A stretch of 64,000 nt of DNA, from NCBI GenBank assembly GCA_903837355.1, contig CAILUI010000217.1, positions 19,867 to 83,866 on the forward strand, in the 5' to 3' direction. Position 1 is the first letter of the stretch; every line of letters starts with the position of its first letter. Below, piece by piece: positions 8,873 through 19,150 of the stretch. The notes under the pieces are model-generated. The model saw only the letters and a program-made list of their open reading frames with translations, was not told where the DNA came from and ran no database searches. The translations under genes were made by a program, and so were the position numbers. The DNA comes from an uncultured Victivallales bacterium. Its GTDB lineage: Bacteria > Verrucomicrobiota > Lentisphaeria > Oligosphaerales > JAFGRS01.

Positions 8873-10339
8873 TCAGGCGCCGCGGCAGTAGGCGTCCATG
8901 GCATCCAGAAGCCGCGGGAAGATGCCGTTGCGCAAACGCGGGTCGCCCCAACGGTGGAAGTCCTGCAGGACGTGATCCAGTCCCGGATCGTGCAGCTTCG
9001 CGAGGGCTTCGTTGAGCTCGGTGTAGAGAGGACCGCCGTAGGCGTCCACAAAGCCCGTGCGCGCGCCGTAAGCCCGGAGCCGCGCCAGCGCCTGGCCAAT
9101 GGCCGCGGGGACCGCGGTTCCTGCCGCGACCGCCCGGTTGAGATCCACCAACGTGGCCCGCAATTCGAGGTTGGCGCAGAGGTCATCGAGGAAGCGCGTC
9201 GCGCTGCCGAACAGCAACCCGGCGAGGTCTCCCACCCGCGGCGACGGCGGCGTGGCGAGGCGGATGGCCGCGGCGCAGCGCCGTTGCCGGTCCGGATCCT
9301 GCGAATCCAGTGCCCCCCAGGCGGCGACGATGGGCTCACTCAGCCCCGGCAGCAGGCGCTCGGCGAAGGCGCCGAAGTCCGCCGTCTGCAGGGTACCGCC
9401 GCGGGCGATGTGCGCGAACAGGTAGATGTGCGGAAGTTGCAGGCAGTGCGTCTGGGCATTGGCCATCACCCCGCGGGAATGCTGCTGTAACCGTTCTGCC
9501 GTCAAGTACCCCGCCACGCTCTCCGGCACTGAACGCATCAACGGAAACACCGGCTCGCCTTCGATGACGCCGTAGGGGAACCACATGTTCTTGGCGTCAA
9601 GACTCAGGCTGGTAAGGGCCTGGTCATGCTCAGCCCGCAGAGACAGCGCGGACCAGGGTTCCGGAATATCGCGCTGCATCAGGGCCAACGTCTCCGGGAA
9701 CTCGTCCGCGGTCCAGTCCGACCACATGTGGGCGGCGGCGTCAGGATTCGCCACCGCTTTGGCCCAGAAGCGGTTGTAGTTCTCCCAGCCAGCCAGCATC
9801 CAGTAGATAAACTCGGCCTTGGGGTTGAACGAGCGGAAAGCCTCGACTTGGCCCTTGACCAAACTGACAAACTCGTCTCGCGTCGAACCGATGTAGCCGC
9901 CCGGATCGCTGTCGATGATGGCCAGCGCGTCGGCGTGAGCCACCGCCGCGAACTGCCGGCGGCGACCGGCGAGAAAGGCCTCGACCTCGACGGCGGACTT
10001 CGGGTTCACCTTCTGTTCACAGACGAAATAGGGCCGTTCCTGGTAGGTGTAGCGCGCGGCCTCCGCGTTGCCGATGGTGTTTGGACAAGAGACCAGCGCA
10101 ACGCGCATCCCGTGGGCAACCTGGGCGCGGTCGATGGCCCGCGCAAGCGTCGCCAGGTAGTCGCGGTCAGAGGGGGTCGGTTCGGCAGGCATGCAGTCGA
10201 ACAACGGCCAGACCATCACCATGTCGTAGCCGAGCTTGGCCAAGCCGTCGAGGAACCCATCCCAGTCCGCCAGCGTCCACGTACGCGCCGCGTACGGCCG
10301 CCGGTAACCCCAATGGGTATGTACATACATGCCGAGCAT
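8873..10339 (-). CDS. Glycoside-hydrolase-like TIM-barrel protein, function unknown
   Basis: 488 aa; MLGMYVHTHWGYRRPYAARTWTLADWDGFLDGLAKLGYDMVMVWPLFDCMP. Confidence 0.6.
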   Translation of the reverse strand: MLGMYVHTHWGYRRPYAARTWTLADWDGFLDGLAKLGYDMVMVWPLFDCMPAEPTPSDRDYLATLARAIDRAQVAHGMRVALVSCPNTIGNAEAARYTYQERPYFVCEQKVNPKSAVEVEAFLAGRRRQFAAVAHADALAIIDSDPGGYIGSTRDEFVSLVKGQVEAFRSFNPKAEFIYWMLAGWENYNRFWAKAVANPDAAAHMWSDWTADEFPETLALMQRDIPEPWSALSLRAEHDQALTSLSLDAKNMWFPYGVIEGEPVFPLMRSVPESVAGYLTAERLQQHSRGVMANAQTHCLQLPHIYLFAHIARGGTLQTADFGAFAERLLPGLSEPIVAAWGALDSQDPDRQRRCAAAIRLATPPSPRVGDLAGLLFGSATRFLDDLCANLELRATLVDLNRAVAAGTAVPAAIGQALARLRAYGARTGFVDAYGGPLYTELNEALAKLHDPGLDHVLQDFHRWGDPRLRNGIFPRLLDAMDAYCRGA

Positions 10340-10363
10340 GTCAGGTCCTCCAGCTCGCCGCCC

Positions 10364-10792
10364 TCACTCCTCCGCCCCGATCACGATGCCGCGGCTCTGC
10401 AGGAAACCGCCAAACTCGCGGTCCATGAAACAGATGTGCTTCGTCAACCAGCGCATGAGCAGGGTGTTGATCGAATCCGCCAATGCCTTCGTCACCCCCT
10501 CCTCCTCAAGATCCTCATGAAAGGTGCAGAGCAGGCTCCGGAAGTGCTCGTGCTCGACCTTCTGCGCGGCCAGCCCCGGGTAAGCCGTGGCCGCCATGTG
10601 CTGCTCTTCGGTCGTAAAGTGCAGGTGCGTATAATCGACCAGGAAAGTCAGCGTCGCCTGAACCTCGGTCTCGCCCTGCCGTTTGGCGATGGCGACGGCC
10701 AGCTCGTTGAGATGCCGAATCAGGGCCTTGTGCTGTTCATCAACCAGCGGTATCCCCACCGCGAGGGCACTCGTCCACTCCAGGTTCGCCAT
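10364..10792 (-). CDS. Bacteriohemerythrin
   Basis: LEWTSALAVGIPLVDEQHKALIRHLNEL...YTHLHFTTEEQHM...VEHEHFRSLLCTFHEDL...HICFMDREFGGFL: hemerythrin H...HxxxE...HxxxH...HxxxxD ligands. Confidence 0.93.
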   Translation of the reverse strand: MANLEWTSALAVGIPLVDEQHKALIRHLNELAVAIAKRQGETEVQATLTFLVDYTHLHFTTEEQHMAATAYPGLAAQKVEHEHFRSLLCTFHEDLEEEGVTKALADSINTLLMRWLTKHICFMDREFGGFLQSRGIVIGAEE

Positions 10793-10963
10793 CGTCGTGA
10801 CTCCTGCATTGCCTCACTCATTGCGGCACCGCCGGCCAGAGCCAGCCGTGGGCGTGACGATACCACCGGCACGGGCCGAGTTCAACCACAGCCGTGAGCG
10901 TGGATGCCAACGCCCGCCAGCATTCCGGACCACGGCGCCCCCCGCTACACGCCGTCCACGGGG

Positions 10964-13186
10964 CTACGGACTCTGGTAGCGGTAGTTGAAACGGCCGTTG
11001 GGCGCGGCATCGCCGTTCACGGTGAACTCCGACAGGGCCTCGGACTGACGGTTGTCGGCCCACTTGAAGTCAAATTGGAAACTGGCCGCCTCGGCAATCC
11101 CGAGCAACCGCCGGGGCACGGCCACCATGAGGCGGTTCCCCTCGACGCGCAGGCCCACCTCAGCCACCGTCTCCCAGCCCGTGCCGGACCAGCGCATCAG
11201 GGTGCTCGTTTCCGCGGCCCTGACCGTGCGGTTCACCATGACGTCATAGCCTTCCCAGCCGCTGCCGCGCTGACCGTCGAGGTCCAGGAAGAGTTCCATC
11301 CAATGCGCGTCCGTCCAAGGACTCAGCGGTCCCTGCGTTTCGGCGTAGAAGGTGACGGTCTCGCGGTCGCAGGCGATGCGCAGCAGCGCCAGGTCATTCC
11401 GGCCACTGTCATTGCGGTAGCGAGCGTGGTTGTTATAGCCGGCATGGTCGCGACGCGCGGCGTCGTTGAGGTCGTCGACGAACTCCGGCTGGACCCCGTC
11501 CCACTGGCTCCAGGCGCCCTTCTGATCGATCGTCCGTAGCGGGCTCGCCAGCGCCGGTTTACGGACCCCTTTGTAGCGTCGTATATAACTCGTCAGTAGA
11601 TAGTAGTAGTTATCTCCATGACCGCCTAGCATGGGCTCGATGTCGCGACTGTGCTCCTGATCGAATTGATCGACGAACATGACCGGAAGCTTCACCCCGC
11701 CAAAGTCGTTGAAGCGGCCCGCAATCCACTCGTTCCAGCCGGTGACAAAGACGAACTCGGGATCCTCCGCCAGGGCCCGTTCGAACTGTTCCTGGAGGTT
11801 CCAGCCAACGTTGACCGCCCCTGGTTCCTGGGCCCGATCGCCCTGGGTCTGGGTGAAACTGCGACCGCGCGCACCGCGCTCGCTCATCGAGCCCAGGCGG
11901 TTCCCCACCGCGTTCTGCGCGACGCCTACCGACATCTGCTCCTTGACCCCGGCAGCGTTCCGGAAGACATGCTGGGGGTAGACCTCCAGCCAACTCCACA
12001 TGTCCGGCCGCAGCGGACCCTCGAAGTAGCTGGCCTGGGGAGCGCGGAAGGTGAAGAACGAGCGCGTCTCAGCCAGCACCGAGTCCTGCCGTTGGTGACC
12101 GATGCTGCGATCGCCGGGTACTGCCACGCCGTCCGCGTAGGCCTGGCCGTCCGCCAACACGTCCTGCGGCGCACCCCACCAACCGATCTGCCCGCGCGGA
12201 TCCGTTGCCTCCAGGTAATAGCTGCCGGCCTCCTGTACTGCCGAGCAGGGCAGTGTCAGCCAAGCGTTGTCGGCGACGTTCTCGAAACGCTGCGTGGCCA
12301 GGCGCGCCCCGCCCGGCCCCCCGCGGTAGAGGCTCAGAGTGACCGCGGCATCCTGGGTCAGGTAGGTCGGGAATGGAGCCTGCACGGCGACGAAGGGCTC
12401 ACGCAAGGTCACGGTCTGCCCCAGTGTGTGCCCCGGCTCAAGACGGGTCGGGACATCGTTCCGCACCACGTCCTGCGTCCCCGTAAGCAGCGCCGGATCA
12501 GCAAGAATGAGGGGTTTCCCCTGCCAGCGGAACCAGAGTTCGGGGTGTAGGCCGGGCTGGTACAGGTCGCGGTAAAGCTCTGCCACCACCTTCTGAGGCG
12601 TCCAGAACGGACACAGGAAGGCGACCTGAGGCGTGCGCGCGCCCTGCTGACGCACGCTGGCCCACTCATCCAGCAATGCCATGTAGTACTCCTTGTAGGT
12701 CAACTGGTTCGTGACATCGAAGAGGACCATGTCCACACCGGCGTCGCTGAGCATCTGAGCGTGCTTGCGCAACACGTAGCGGTCATCCGTGCGGTAGTAC
12801 CCGAACAGCGGTTCGCCCCAGTGGTGTGGGGCATGCAGAGGACCCCACAGCGGGCTCTCGGGCTTCTGCATGGCCTCGGGATCCTGGCGCAGGATCTGCG
12901 TGACGTCCTTGGGGCCGTGCTCCTCGTGAGCGCCGAGCCAGAGAAAGTAGAAGATGCCCACCGTTCGGCCAGACCGCGGGGGCCCGACCTCTGCCGCGCC
13001 CGGCAGCGACCGCCCCAGGCCGTCGGTGGCCACCCAGGTGTCGCTGCGGGCGTCGCGCGTTGGCGGCGGCACCGCGTCGGCGGCCCTGAGTGCAGGGCCA
13101 CCTGGAACGAGCGGCGGTGCCTGCGCCGCCAGGCCCAGCACGCCGACCGACAGCAAACCGACGAATCGCCATAGGCTGGATGTCAT
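10964..13186 (-). CDS. Secreted protein with GH71/GH99-like catalytic region
   Basis: Signal peptide MTSSLWRFVGLLSVGVLGLAAQA; RTVGIFYFLWLGAHEEHGPKDVTQIL...GVDMVLFDVTNQLTYKEYYMALLDEW...FVTGWNEWIAGRF. Confidence 0.65.
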   Translation of the reverse strand: MTSSLWRFVGLLSVGVLGLAAQAPPLVPGGPALRAADAVPPPTRDARSDTWVATDGLGRSLPGAAEVGPPRSGRTVGIFYFLWLGAHEEHGPKDVTQILRQDPEAMQKPESPLWGPLHAPHHWGEPLFGYYRTDDRYVLRKHAQMLSDAGVDMVLFDVTNQLTYKEYYMALLDEWASVRQQGARTPQVAFLCPFWTPQKVVAELYRDLYQPGLHPELWFRWQGKPLILADPALLTGTQDVVRNDVPTRLEPGHTLGQTVTLREPFVAVQAPFPTYLTQDAAVTLSLYRGGPGGARLATQRFENVADNAWLTLPCSAVQEAGSYYLEATDPRGQIGWWGAPQDVLADGQAYADGVAVPGDRSIGHQRQDSVLAETRSFFTFRAPQASYFEGPLRPDMWSWLEVYPQHVFRNAAGVKEQMSVGVAQNAVGNRLGSMSERGARGRSFTQTQGDRAQEPGAVNVGWNLQEQFERALAEDPEFVFVTGWNEWIAGRFNDFGGVKLPVMFVDQFDQEHSRDIEPMLGGHGDNYYYLLTSYIRRYKGVRKPALASPLRTIDQKGAWSQWDGVQPEFVDDLNDAARRDHAGYNNHARYRNDSGRNDLALLRIACDRETVTFYAETQGPLSPWTDAHWMELFLDLDGQRGSGWEGYDVMVNRTVRAAETSTLMRWSGTGWETVAEVGLRVEGNRLMVAVPRRLLGIAEAASFQFDFKWADNRQSEALSEFTVNGDAAPNGRFNYRYQSP

Positions 13187-13318
13187 GACGGGCACCCCTT
13201 CCCAACACACACACTTGCCAGGTGGGCAGCGATGATACGCACGATACGGCACCAATGTAGCGCCGCGAAGGCCCGACCGGGCTGGCAGGCCGTACCGGTT
13301 GGCACTAGACTGAGGACC

Positions 13319-14320
13319 ATGATGCAAAGGCGGACACTCATGGGTTGCGCGGCGCTCCTGACACTCGGCCTGGGCAGCGTGACGCTCGGGGCGATTGCCC
13401 TCTGGTGGTACTTCCACCCCAGCGTCGAGCGCACCTCTGCTATCCCCTACGGCGAGCGCCGCGGCCGGCCTCTGACCCTGGAGATGCTGCGACCGCGCCG
13501 CCCCAATGGCCTGGGGGTGGTACTGGTCGTCAGCGGCGGCTGGCGCTCGGATCCACGTTCGGTGCAGCCCGCCATCCTGGCTCCCCTCCTGCGCCGGGGC
13601 TACACGATCCTCGCCGTCTCGCACCTGTCGCAACCGGAAGCCAGCATTGCAGAGATCGCCGAGGATGTACAGCGTGGGATGCGCTTCGTCCGCTACCACG
13701 CCCGCGAGTATGGCGTCGACCCCAACCGCCTGGCGGCCATCGGCGGCAGCGCCGGCGGACACCTCAGCCTGCTCCTGGCCACGCGCGGTGGTAAGGGAGT
13801 CGAGACGGCACCCGACCCCGTGGACCGCGAAAGCAGTACCGTGCAGGCCGCCGCCGTCTTCTTCCCGGTCACAGACCTGCTGAACCTGGGCACGTCGACG
13901 GAGAACCCTGGCGACGGCGGCCCGCCGAAGAGCTTCGTGGCCGCCTTCTGTCCGGACGCCGCCGCTCGCCTCGCCTGGCCGGCCACGGGTCGCGACCTTT
14001 CGCCGATCTACCACATCACGGCCAACCTGCCCCCGATCCTGATCCTGCATGGCAGCGCGGACACGCTGGTTCCGCTCGACCAATCGGTCCGCTTCCGCGA
14101 CCGTGCCGTTGCGGCTGGCCGGACAGTGCAGTTGCTGGTGCGACCCGGCAAGAAGCACGGCTGGCCAAGTATGCTGTGGGACATGCGGCTCTTTGCAGAC
14201 TGGTTCGACGCGCACCTGCGGACACCGCCCCCCGCCGATTCGGCCGCCGGCGCACAGACCGCGCCGACCGGCGACGCTCTGCCCGCCCCCGGCCGGTCGT
14301 CAGTCGGGCCAGGTCCCTGA
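13319..14320 (+). CDS. Alpha/beta hydrolase (BD-FAE / prolyl-oligopeptidase-like)
   Basis: N-terminal TM; GVVLVVSGGW...RLAAIGGSAGGHLSLLLAT (GxSxG); PPILILHGSADTLVPLDQS; GKKHGW. Confidence 0.85.
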   Translation: MMQRRTLMGCAALLTLGLGSVTLGAIALWWYFHPSVERTSAIPYGERRGRPLTLEMLRPRRPNGLGVVLVVSGGWRSDPRSVQPAILAPLLRRGYTILAVSHLSQPEASIAEIAEDVQRGMRFVRYHAREYGVDPNRLAAIGGSAGGHLSLLLATRGGKGVETAPDPVDRESSTVQAAAVFFPVTDLLNLGTSTENPGDGGPPKSFVAAFCPDAAARLAWPATGRDLSPIYHITANLPPILILHGSADTLVPLDQSVRFRDRAVAAGRTVQLLVRPGKKHGWPSMLWDMRLFADWFDAHLRTPPPADSAAGAQTAPTGDALPAPGRSSVGPGP

Positions 14321-14423
14321 CACTTGATCACGCGCCCCGCCCGTACCATAGTACCGGCCGTCATGGGACCGGCGCGGTGATGACCGAACGCCGGTGACCG
14401 GGTACACACACGGAGACACGCAC

Positions 14424-14606
14424 ATGAAGAAACTGCTGATGATGCTGGTGGCTGGAACCCTGGTCTTCGCGGCGAGCGGCTGCCGCGAGAAGTCGACCAG
14501 CGAGAAGCTGAAGGACGCCGCTGCCTCCGCCAAGAAGGACGCCGGCAAGGCGGTCGACTCTGCCAAGAAGGACGCCACCAAGGCCCTGGACGACCTGAAG
14601 AAGTGA
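14424..14606 (+). CDS. Small lipoprotein with charged helical repeat
   Basis: MKKLLMMLVAGTLVFAASGC lipobox, then SEKLKDAAASAKKDAGKAVDSAKKDATKALDDLKK. Confidence 0.8.
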   Translation: MKKLLMMLVAGTLVFAASGCREKSTSEKLKDAAASAKKDAGKAVDSAKKDATKALDDLKK

Positions 14607-14622
14607 CGGTTCCCTGCCGCCT

Positions 14623-15621
14623 ATGCTGAGTGTCGCCTTCATCGGCCTGGAGCACTGGCACGCGCCGTTCTACATGGCTGCCATGAAGGCCATGGGCTAT
14701 CCGATCGCCGCGGTCGCCGACCGGGATGCCGACATGTGCGAGTTCCGCGCTCGCGCCGCGGACTGCACGGCGCCACGCTATACGGACTACGAGCGCCTGC
14801 TGCGCGAGATCAGGCCTGACTTTGTCTTCGCCCACGCTCCGCACGACCAGATGACCGACCTGGCGGAGTGGCTGGTCGAGCACAATCTGCCCTTCCACAT
14901 GGAGAAGCCCATGGGCCTCTCCTGGCAGCGCTTGGCCGCGGTCGCGCAGAAAGCGCGTCGCAAGGGGCTCTGGAATGGCGTGGCCTTGGTCAGTCGCCAG
15001 TACGGCATCGTCCGCCGTCTGCGCGAGCTGGGCCCGCAGATGGGGACACTGCAACGCTACTACTACGCCCTGCTCGCCGGCCCGCCCGTGCGCTACCCGG
15101 AGTGGCGCTGCGAATGGATGCTCCAACCCGAGCGAGCCGGTGCCGGACCGTTGTGGAACTTCGGCGCGCATGTCATCGATCTGTTTATCCTCCTGGGCAA
15201 AGCACCTGTCGTCGAGGTGACCGCCAACTGGAGGTCCGACATCCATCACCTGCCGGTGGAGGACCTCTGCACTCTGCGCCTGCGCAACAGTCGGGGCGTG
15301 GTCGGCATCGGCGAAGTCAGCTACAGTACGCCGACGGGATACGAGCGCTTTCTCTCGATCACCACCGACGCCCTGCAGGTGCATACCGACACGCCCGGCA
15401 AGGGCACCATCAAGAAGTTCGGCGCCGCGGCCGAAGTCATCGACGGCCCCGAGTTCAATGACGTCTACCCGTTCCAGACGCGGGACGTGCTGGAGTGTTT
15501 TGCCGCGGGGCGCCCGCCCGTGGCCGACATCGACGACATGGTGGCGACGCTCCGCGTCATGGAAGCGGCCAAAGCATCGGCACAGGCCGGCGGCAAACCC
15601 GTCGCTCTGCCGGTACTCTGA
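14623..15621 (+). CDS. Gfo/Idh/MocA-family oxidoreductase
   Basis: MLSVAFIGLEHWHAPFYMAAMKAMGYPIAAVADRD...VFAHAPHDQMTDLAEWLVEHNLPFHMEKPMG. Confidence 0.85.
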   Translation: MLSVAFIGLEHWHAPFYMAAMKAMGYPIAAVADRDADMCEFRARAADCTAPRYTDYERLLREIRPDFVFAHAPHDQMTDLAEWLVEHNLPFHMEKPMGLSWQRLAAVAQKARRKGLWNGVALVSRQYGIVRRLRELGPQMGTLQRYYYALLAGPPVRYPEWRCEWMLQPERAGAGPLWNFGAHVIDLFILLGKAPVVEVTANWRSDIHHLPVEDLCTLRLRNSRGVVGIGEVSYSTPTGYERFLSITTDALQVHTDTPGKGTIKKFGAAAEVIDGPEFNDVYPFQTRDVLECFAAGRPPVADIDDMVATLRVMEAAKASAQAGGKPVALPVL

Positions 15622-15701
15622 ACAACCAGCGGCAAACCGGCAACCGGCCGTACCCGCCCGTGCACAGCGCCCGGCGACTGGCGTAGCAGGAGTGGCAGAG
15701 C

Positions 15702-17807
15702 ATGAAGATCGTGTGTTTCGGCGACAGCCTGACCTCGTGCGGCGGCTTCAACGGCAGCTATACCGACATCCTCCAGGACCGCTTCCCCTGCCACGAATTC
15801 GTTAACGCGGGCGTTGGTGGCAACACCTTTGTGGACGCCAGGGCGCGGCTGCAGCAGGATGTCCTGGCCCTGCGTCCCGACATCGTGGTCGTCGAGTTTG
15901 GCGCTAACGACTGGTGGCAGAACGAGCGACCGCTGGCGGACTGGGCGACCGACCTGGAGACGATCGTCCAAGCCCTGCGGGACGCCGGCGCCAAGGTCAT
16001 CGTCGCGGGCGTCTTCGGCACCTACCCGGATGCCGATGGCCGTCCCCTCGAGAAGGTCTACGGCGCCGATGAGCGCTCACGGCAGTACCGCGACCTCGAG
16101 CGCGCCGTCGCCGCAAAGCAAGGCTGTGCGTACCTGCCCAACATCCAGCAAAGCATCCTGGGCGACCGCACCTGCTGGCATGATCGGAACCATCCGAACG
16201 AGCACGGGAATCGCTTCGTGGCAACGGAGTTCGAGCCTGTTCTCGAGAAGCTCCTGGGCATGAAGGCCCAGCCGGTCCGCCGGCAACGGCTGCAGACCAC
16301 TCGCGACTTCTGGAACGAAGCCGTCGACCTGGCGGGTGACCATCTGGCCGCCGTCTGCGGCGAGCGTCGGCTAACCTACGCCGAGGCCGATGGCCTGGTC
16401 TGCCGACTGGCCGCGGGGCTGGTGGCAGCCGGCGGCGTCGAGCGCCCGAGAGTGGCCGTCTTCCTGCCGAACTGCCTGGAGTACTTCCTGCTCTACTGGG
16501 CGACGGTCAAGCTGGGCGGCATCGTCGTGCCGCTGAACACCTGGCTGCGCCAGGATAGCCTCGACTCGATCTTCGAGACGGTGGCTCCCGACCTGCTCGT
16601 GGTGCAGGGCAAGGCCGACCGCGATGTCCTGGCCTGCGCCAACCGCCGGCCCCAACTCCCGATCTTCGCCCTGGAACCGGACGCGGGAATGACCGCGTTC
16701 GCGACGCTGACTACGCACGGTGACACGGTCCCGGTGGTGCACCTCAGCGGCAGCGATCCGTCGATCATCATGCATACCTCCGGCACGACCGCGGCCCCGA
16801 AGGGTGCGGTCATGCAGCACTCAGACCTGATCTTCAACGTGATGACGACCATCAACGCGCAGGGGTTCAGCGAGCGCGATGTGCACCTGCTGGTGAACCC
16901 GATGTTCCACTGCACGGCGCTCTACAGTTCGTTGCCCGCGGCCGCCTGTCAGAAGACGCCGGTCATCATCACGGCAGATACCTCGCCGGACGGCCTGCTG
17001 CGACTGATCGAGAAAGAGCGTATCACCACCTTCCTCACCGTGCCCAGTGTCCTGCAACGGATCACCGTGCTGCCCACCGTCGGGACCTTCCGGACGGACT
17101 GCCTGCGCGTCATCGGCTATGCCGGCTCATTCATGCCCGTGAAGACCGTGCGCGAACTGCAGCGCCTCTTTGCCGGCGTGGAACTCCACAACTTCTTCGG
17201 GCTCACCGAGACCATCTCCGCCACTCACAGCCTGGACGGCGACCAGTCGTTCGAACGGCCCGACTCCATCGGGCGGCTACTGCCGTTCGTGGAGGCCCTC
17301 ATCGTCGACGACAACCAGCGGCCCGTGCCCGCGGGTACCGTCGGCGAACTGCTCTTTGCCCGCGAGAACGTCATCCACGGCTACTGGAACAAACCCGGTA
17401 AGCTCGAGGAATCGATCATCGCGGTCGACGGCCGCCGCTGGTTCAACACCGGCGACCTGGCCGCCGCCGATGCGGAGGGCTTCTTCTTCATCAAGGGCCG
17501 CAAGAAGGACATGATCATCGTCGGCGGCGAGAACGTCTTCGCCGCCGAGGTCGAGGCCGTCCTGATGAACTGCGACAAGGTCAAAGAGGCCGCCATCAAG
17601 GGCATTCCGGCCACCGGCATCCGCGAATCGTTGGGCGAACTGATCAAGGCCTACGTCGTGCCCGACGATCCCAGTCTAACCGAGACCGAGGTTCGCCGGC
17701 ACTGCCACAAACTGCTGCCTTCGTATAAGATCCCGCATATCATCGTCTTCCTGCCGGCGCTGCCGCGTAACCCGGCCGGGAAGGTCGTGAAGGACCAACT
17801 GCTCTGA
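15702..17807 (+). CDS. Fusion: SGNH/GDSL hydrolase - AMP-binding acyl-CoA synthetase-like enzyme
   Basis: N-term MKIVCFGDSLTSCGGFNGSY...GVGGNT...VVVEFGANDWW...DRNHPNEHG (SGNH blocks I/II/III/V); C-term RLTYAEADGL...IIMHTSGTTAAPKGAVMQHSDL...FFGLTETISATHS...WFNTGDLAAADAEGFFFIKGRKKDMIIVGGENVF (ANL superfamily A3-A8). Confidence 0.9.
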   Translation: MKIVCFGDSLTSCGGFNGSYTDILQDRFPCHEFVNAGVGGNTFVDARARLQQDVLALRPDIVVVEFGANDWWQNERPLADWATDLETIVQALRDAGAKVIVAGVFGTYPDADGRPLEKVYGADERSRQYRDLERAVAAKQGCAYLPNIQQSILGDRTCWHDRNHPNEHGNRFVATEFEPVLEKLLGMKAQPVRRQRLQTTRDFWNEAVDLAGDHLAAVCGERRLTYAEADGLVCRLAAGLVAAGGVERPRVAVFLPNCLEYFLLYWATVKLGGIVVPLNTWLRQDSLDSIFETVAPDLLVVQGKADRDVLACANRRPQLPIFALEPDAGMTAFATLTTHGDTVPVVHLSGSDPSIIMHTSGTTAAPKGAVMQHSDLIFNVMTTINAQGFSERDVHLLVNPMFHCTALYSSLPAAACQKTPVIITADTSPDGLLRLIEKERITTFLTVPSVLQRITVLPTVGTFRTDCLRVIGYAGSFMPVKTVRELQRLFAGVELHNFFGLTETISATHSLDGDQSFERPDSIGRLLPFVEALIVDDNQRPVPAGTVGELLFARENVIHGYWNKPGKLEESIIAVDGRRWFNTGDLAAADAEGFFFIKGRKKDMIIVGGENVFAAEVEAVLMNCDKVKEAAIKGIPATGIRESLGELIKAYVVPDDPSLTETEVRRHCHKLLPSYKIPHIIVFLPALPRNPAGKVVKDQLL

Positions 17808-17814
17808 GCGGTCG

Positions 17815-18915
17815 CTACGGCGTCTCCACGGGGGTACTCAGGACGACCTCGCGCAGCCGCTCCATGAAGAAGCGGTACTGCTCCCAACTGGTGTGCGACT
17901 GTACGAAGTGATCCGGACCCGGGATGAAGCGCCCCTTGCGGATGAGGCGTGCCGCTTTGGTCATCTCCGCCTCGACGGCCGCCGGCCCCTCCGCCATGGC
18001 CTCTTTCTTCAGGCCACCGATGGCGGCCATGCCCGGCAGCCGTTCGCGCAGGCGGTCGACGTCATTTCCGGCCAGCACTTCCCACGGGTAGATGGCGTTG
18101 ACCCCGGACTCTTGCATGACCTCGGCCAGCGCCATGGTGTTCCCGTCCGAATCCACCAGGATGATGGGGATGCCGTGGGCCCGGGCGAAGTCCTGGATCT
18201 TCTCGTAGTTGGGCTTCATGAACTCCCGGAACGTCGTCGGCGAGATGATGGAGCCTTGCTTGCTGGCCATATCCTCCCAGCACTCCACCAGGTCGTAGTC
18301 GGTGTCCCGTACCATCTTCTCCCAGACACGGATGGCGAAGTCGGTGTAGCTGTCCATCATGTCGTGGACCAGCCCCGGATCGTCATAGAAAGCGAAGGCC
18401 AGCGCCTCGTCGCCCATTAGCACCCGCGGGAAACCGTACACCCCCCGGTGCGTGAGCTGTAGCGGGAAATCGCGGTTCTGGTAGCCGGCAACCACCTCCT
18501 GCCAGTTGGCGGGAAAACGCGACGGATCATCGGCGTCGAGGAACTCCGCCTTGATACGGTCCCAGTCCCGCCGGGTCTTCACCGGGAAACCAATCGTCTG
18601 CTGGTGGTAGTCGCCCGCTCCCTTGACCTGAAGCGCAACCATCCCGTCGGCGCGCCGCGCCGTTCGGGTCTCGGCGTCTTCGGCAACGACCTCCCACATA
18701 TTGATGCAGGATAGGTCCAGGTTCACCGGCGGGCAGTCCCAGCCCCGGTAGCGCCCCTCGAACTGCAACAGCCGGTCAATCTCCTGCCCCAGCCCCGGAC
18801 GCTCCACTTCCCAGCGCGGCAGCACGGCATTGGTCCCCCCAAAGACCTTGATAAAGGGGACGCGGTCGACGGGTTGACCGGTCAGGACCTTGACAAAGCG
18901 TTCACGGGTGGTCAT
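17815..18915 (-). CDS. Uroporphyrinogen decarboxylase-family protein (URO-D/MtaA-like)
   Basis: MTTRERFVKVLTGQPVDRVPFIKVFGG...GIPIILVDSDGNTMALAEVMQESGVNAIYPWEVLAGNDVDRLRERLPGMAAIGGLKKEAM. Confidence 0.82.
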   Translation of the reverse strand: MTTRERFVKVLTGQPVDRVPFIKVFGGTNAVLPRWEVERPGLGQEIDRLLQFEGRYRGWDCPPVNLDLSCINMWEVVAEDAETRTARRADGMVALQVKGAGDYHQQTIGFPVKTRRDWDRIKAEFLDADDPSRFPANWQEVVAGYQNRDFPLQLTHRGVYGFPRVLMGDEALAFAFYDDPGLVHDMMDSYTDFAIRVWEKMVRDTDYDLVECWEDMASKQGSIISPTTFREFMKPNYEKIQDFARAHGIPIILVDSDGNTMALAEVMQESGVNAIYPWEVLAGNDVDRLRERLPGMAAIGGLKKEAMAEGPAAVEAEMTKAARLIRKGRFIPGPDHFVQSHTSWEQYRFFMERLREVVLSTPVETP

Positions 18916-19150
18916 GGGGTTCAGGCTCCTGGCCCGCGGTTTATGATCATGATGACCAGCGAATGTACTCGGCAGCAGCGCCGGCGTCCAGCGCCAAGGA
19001 GGCCTCGCTGGCTGGCCTCTTCCCAGTTGCGGTCCAGCCCTCGGCGCATTAGGTTTCGAGGTGCTGTTTGGGGTCCGGAGGATGTTTCCGGAGTCGCAGA
19101 TCTCGGCGCGTCTGCACCGCGGGCGCGTACACACGACAGGACGGATTACC

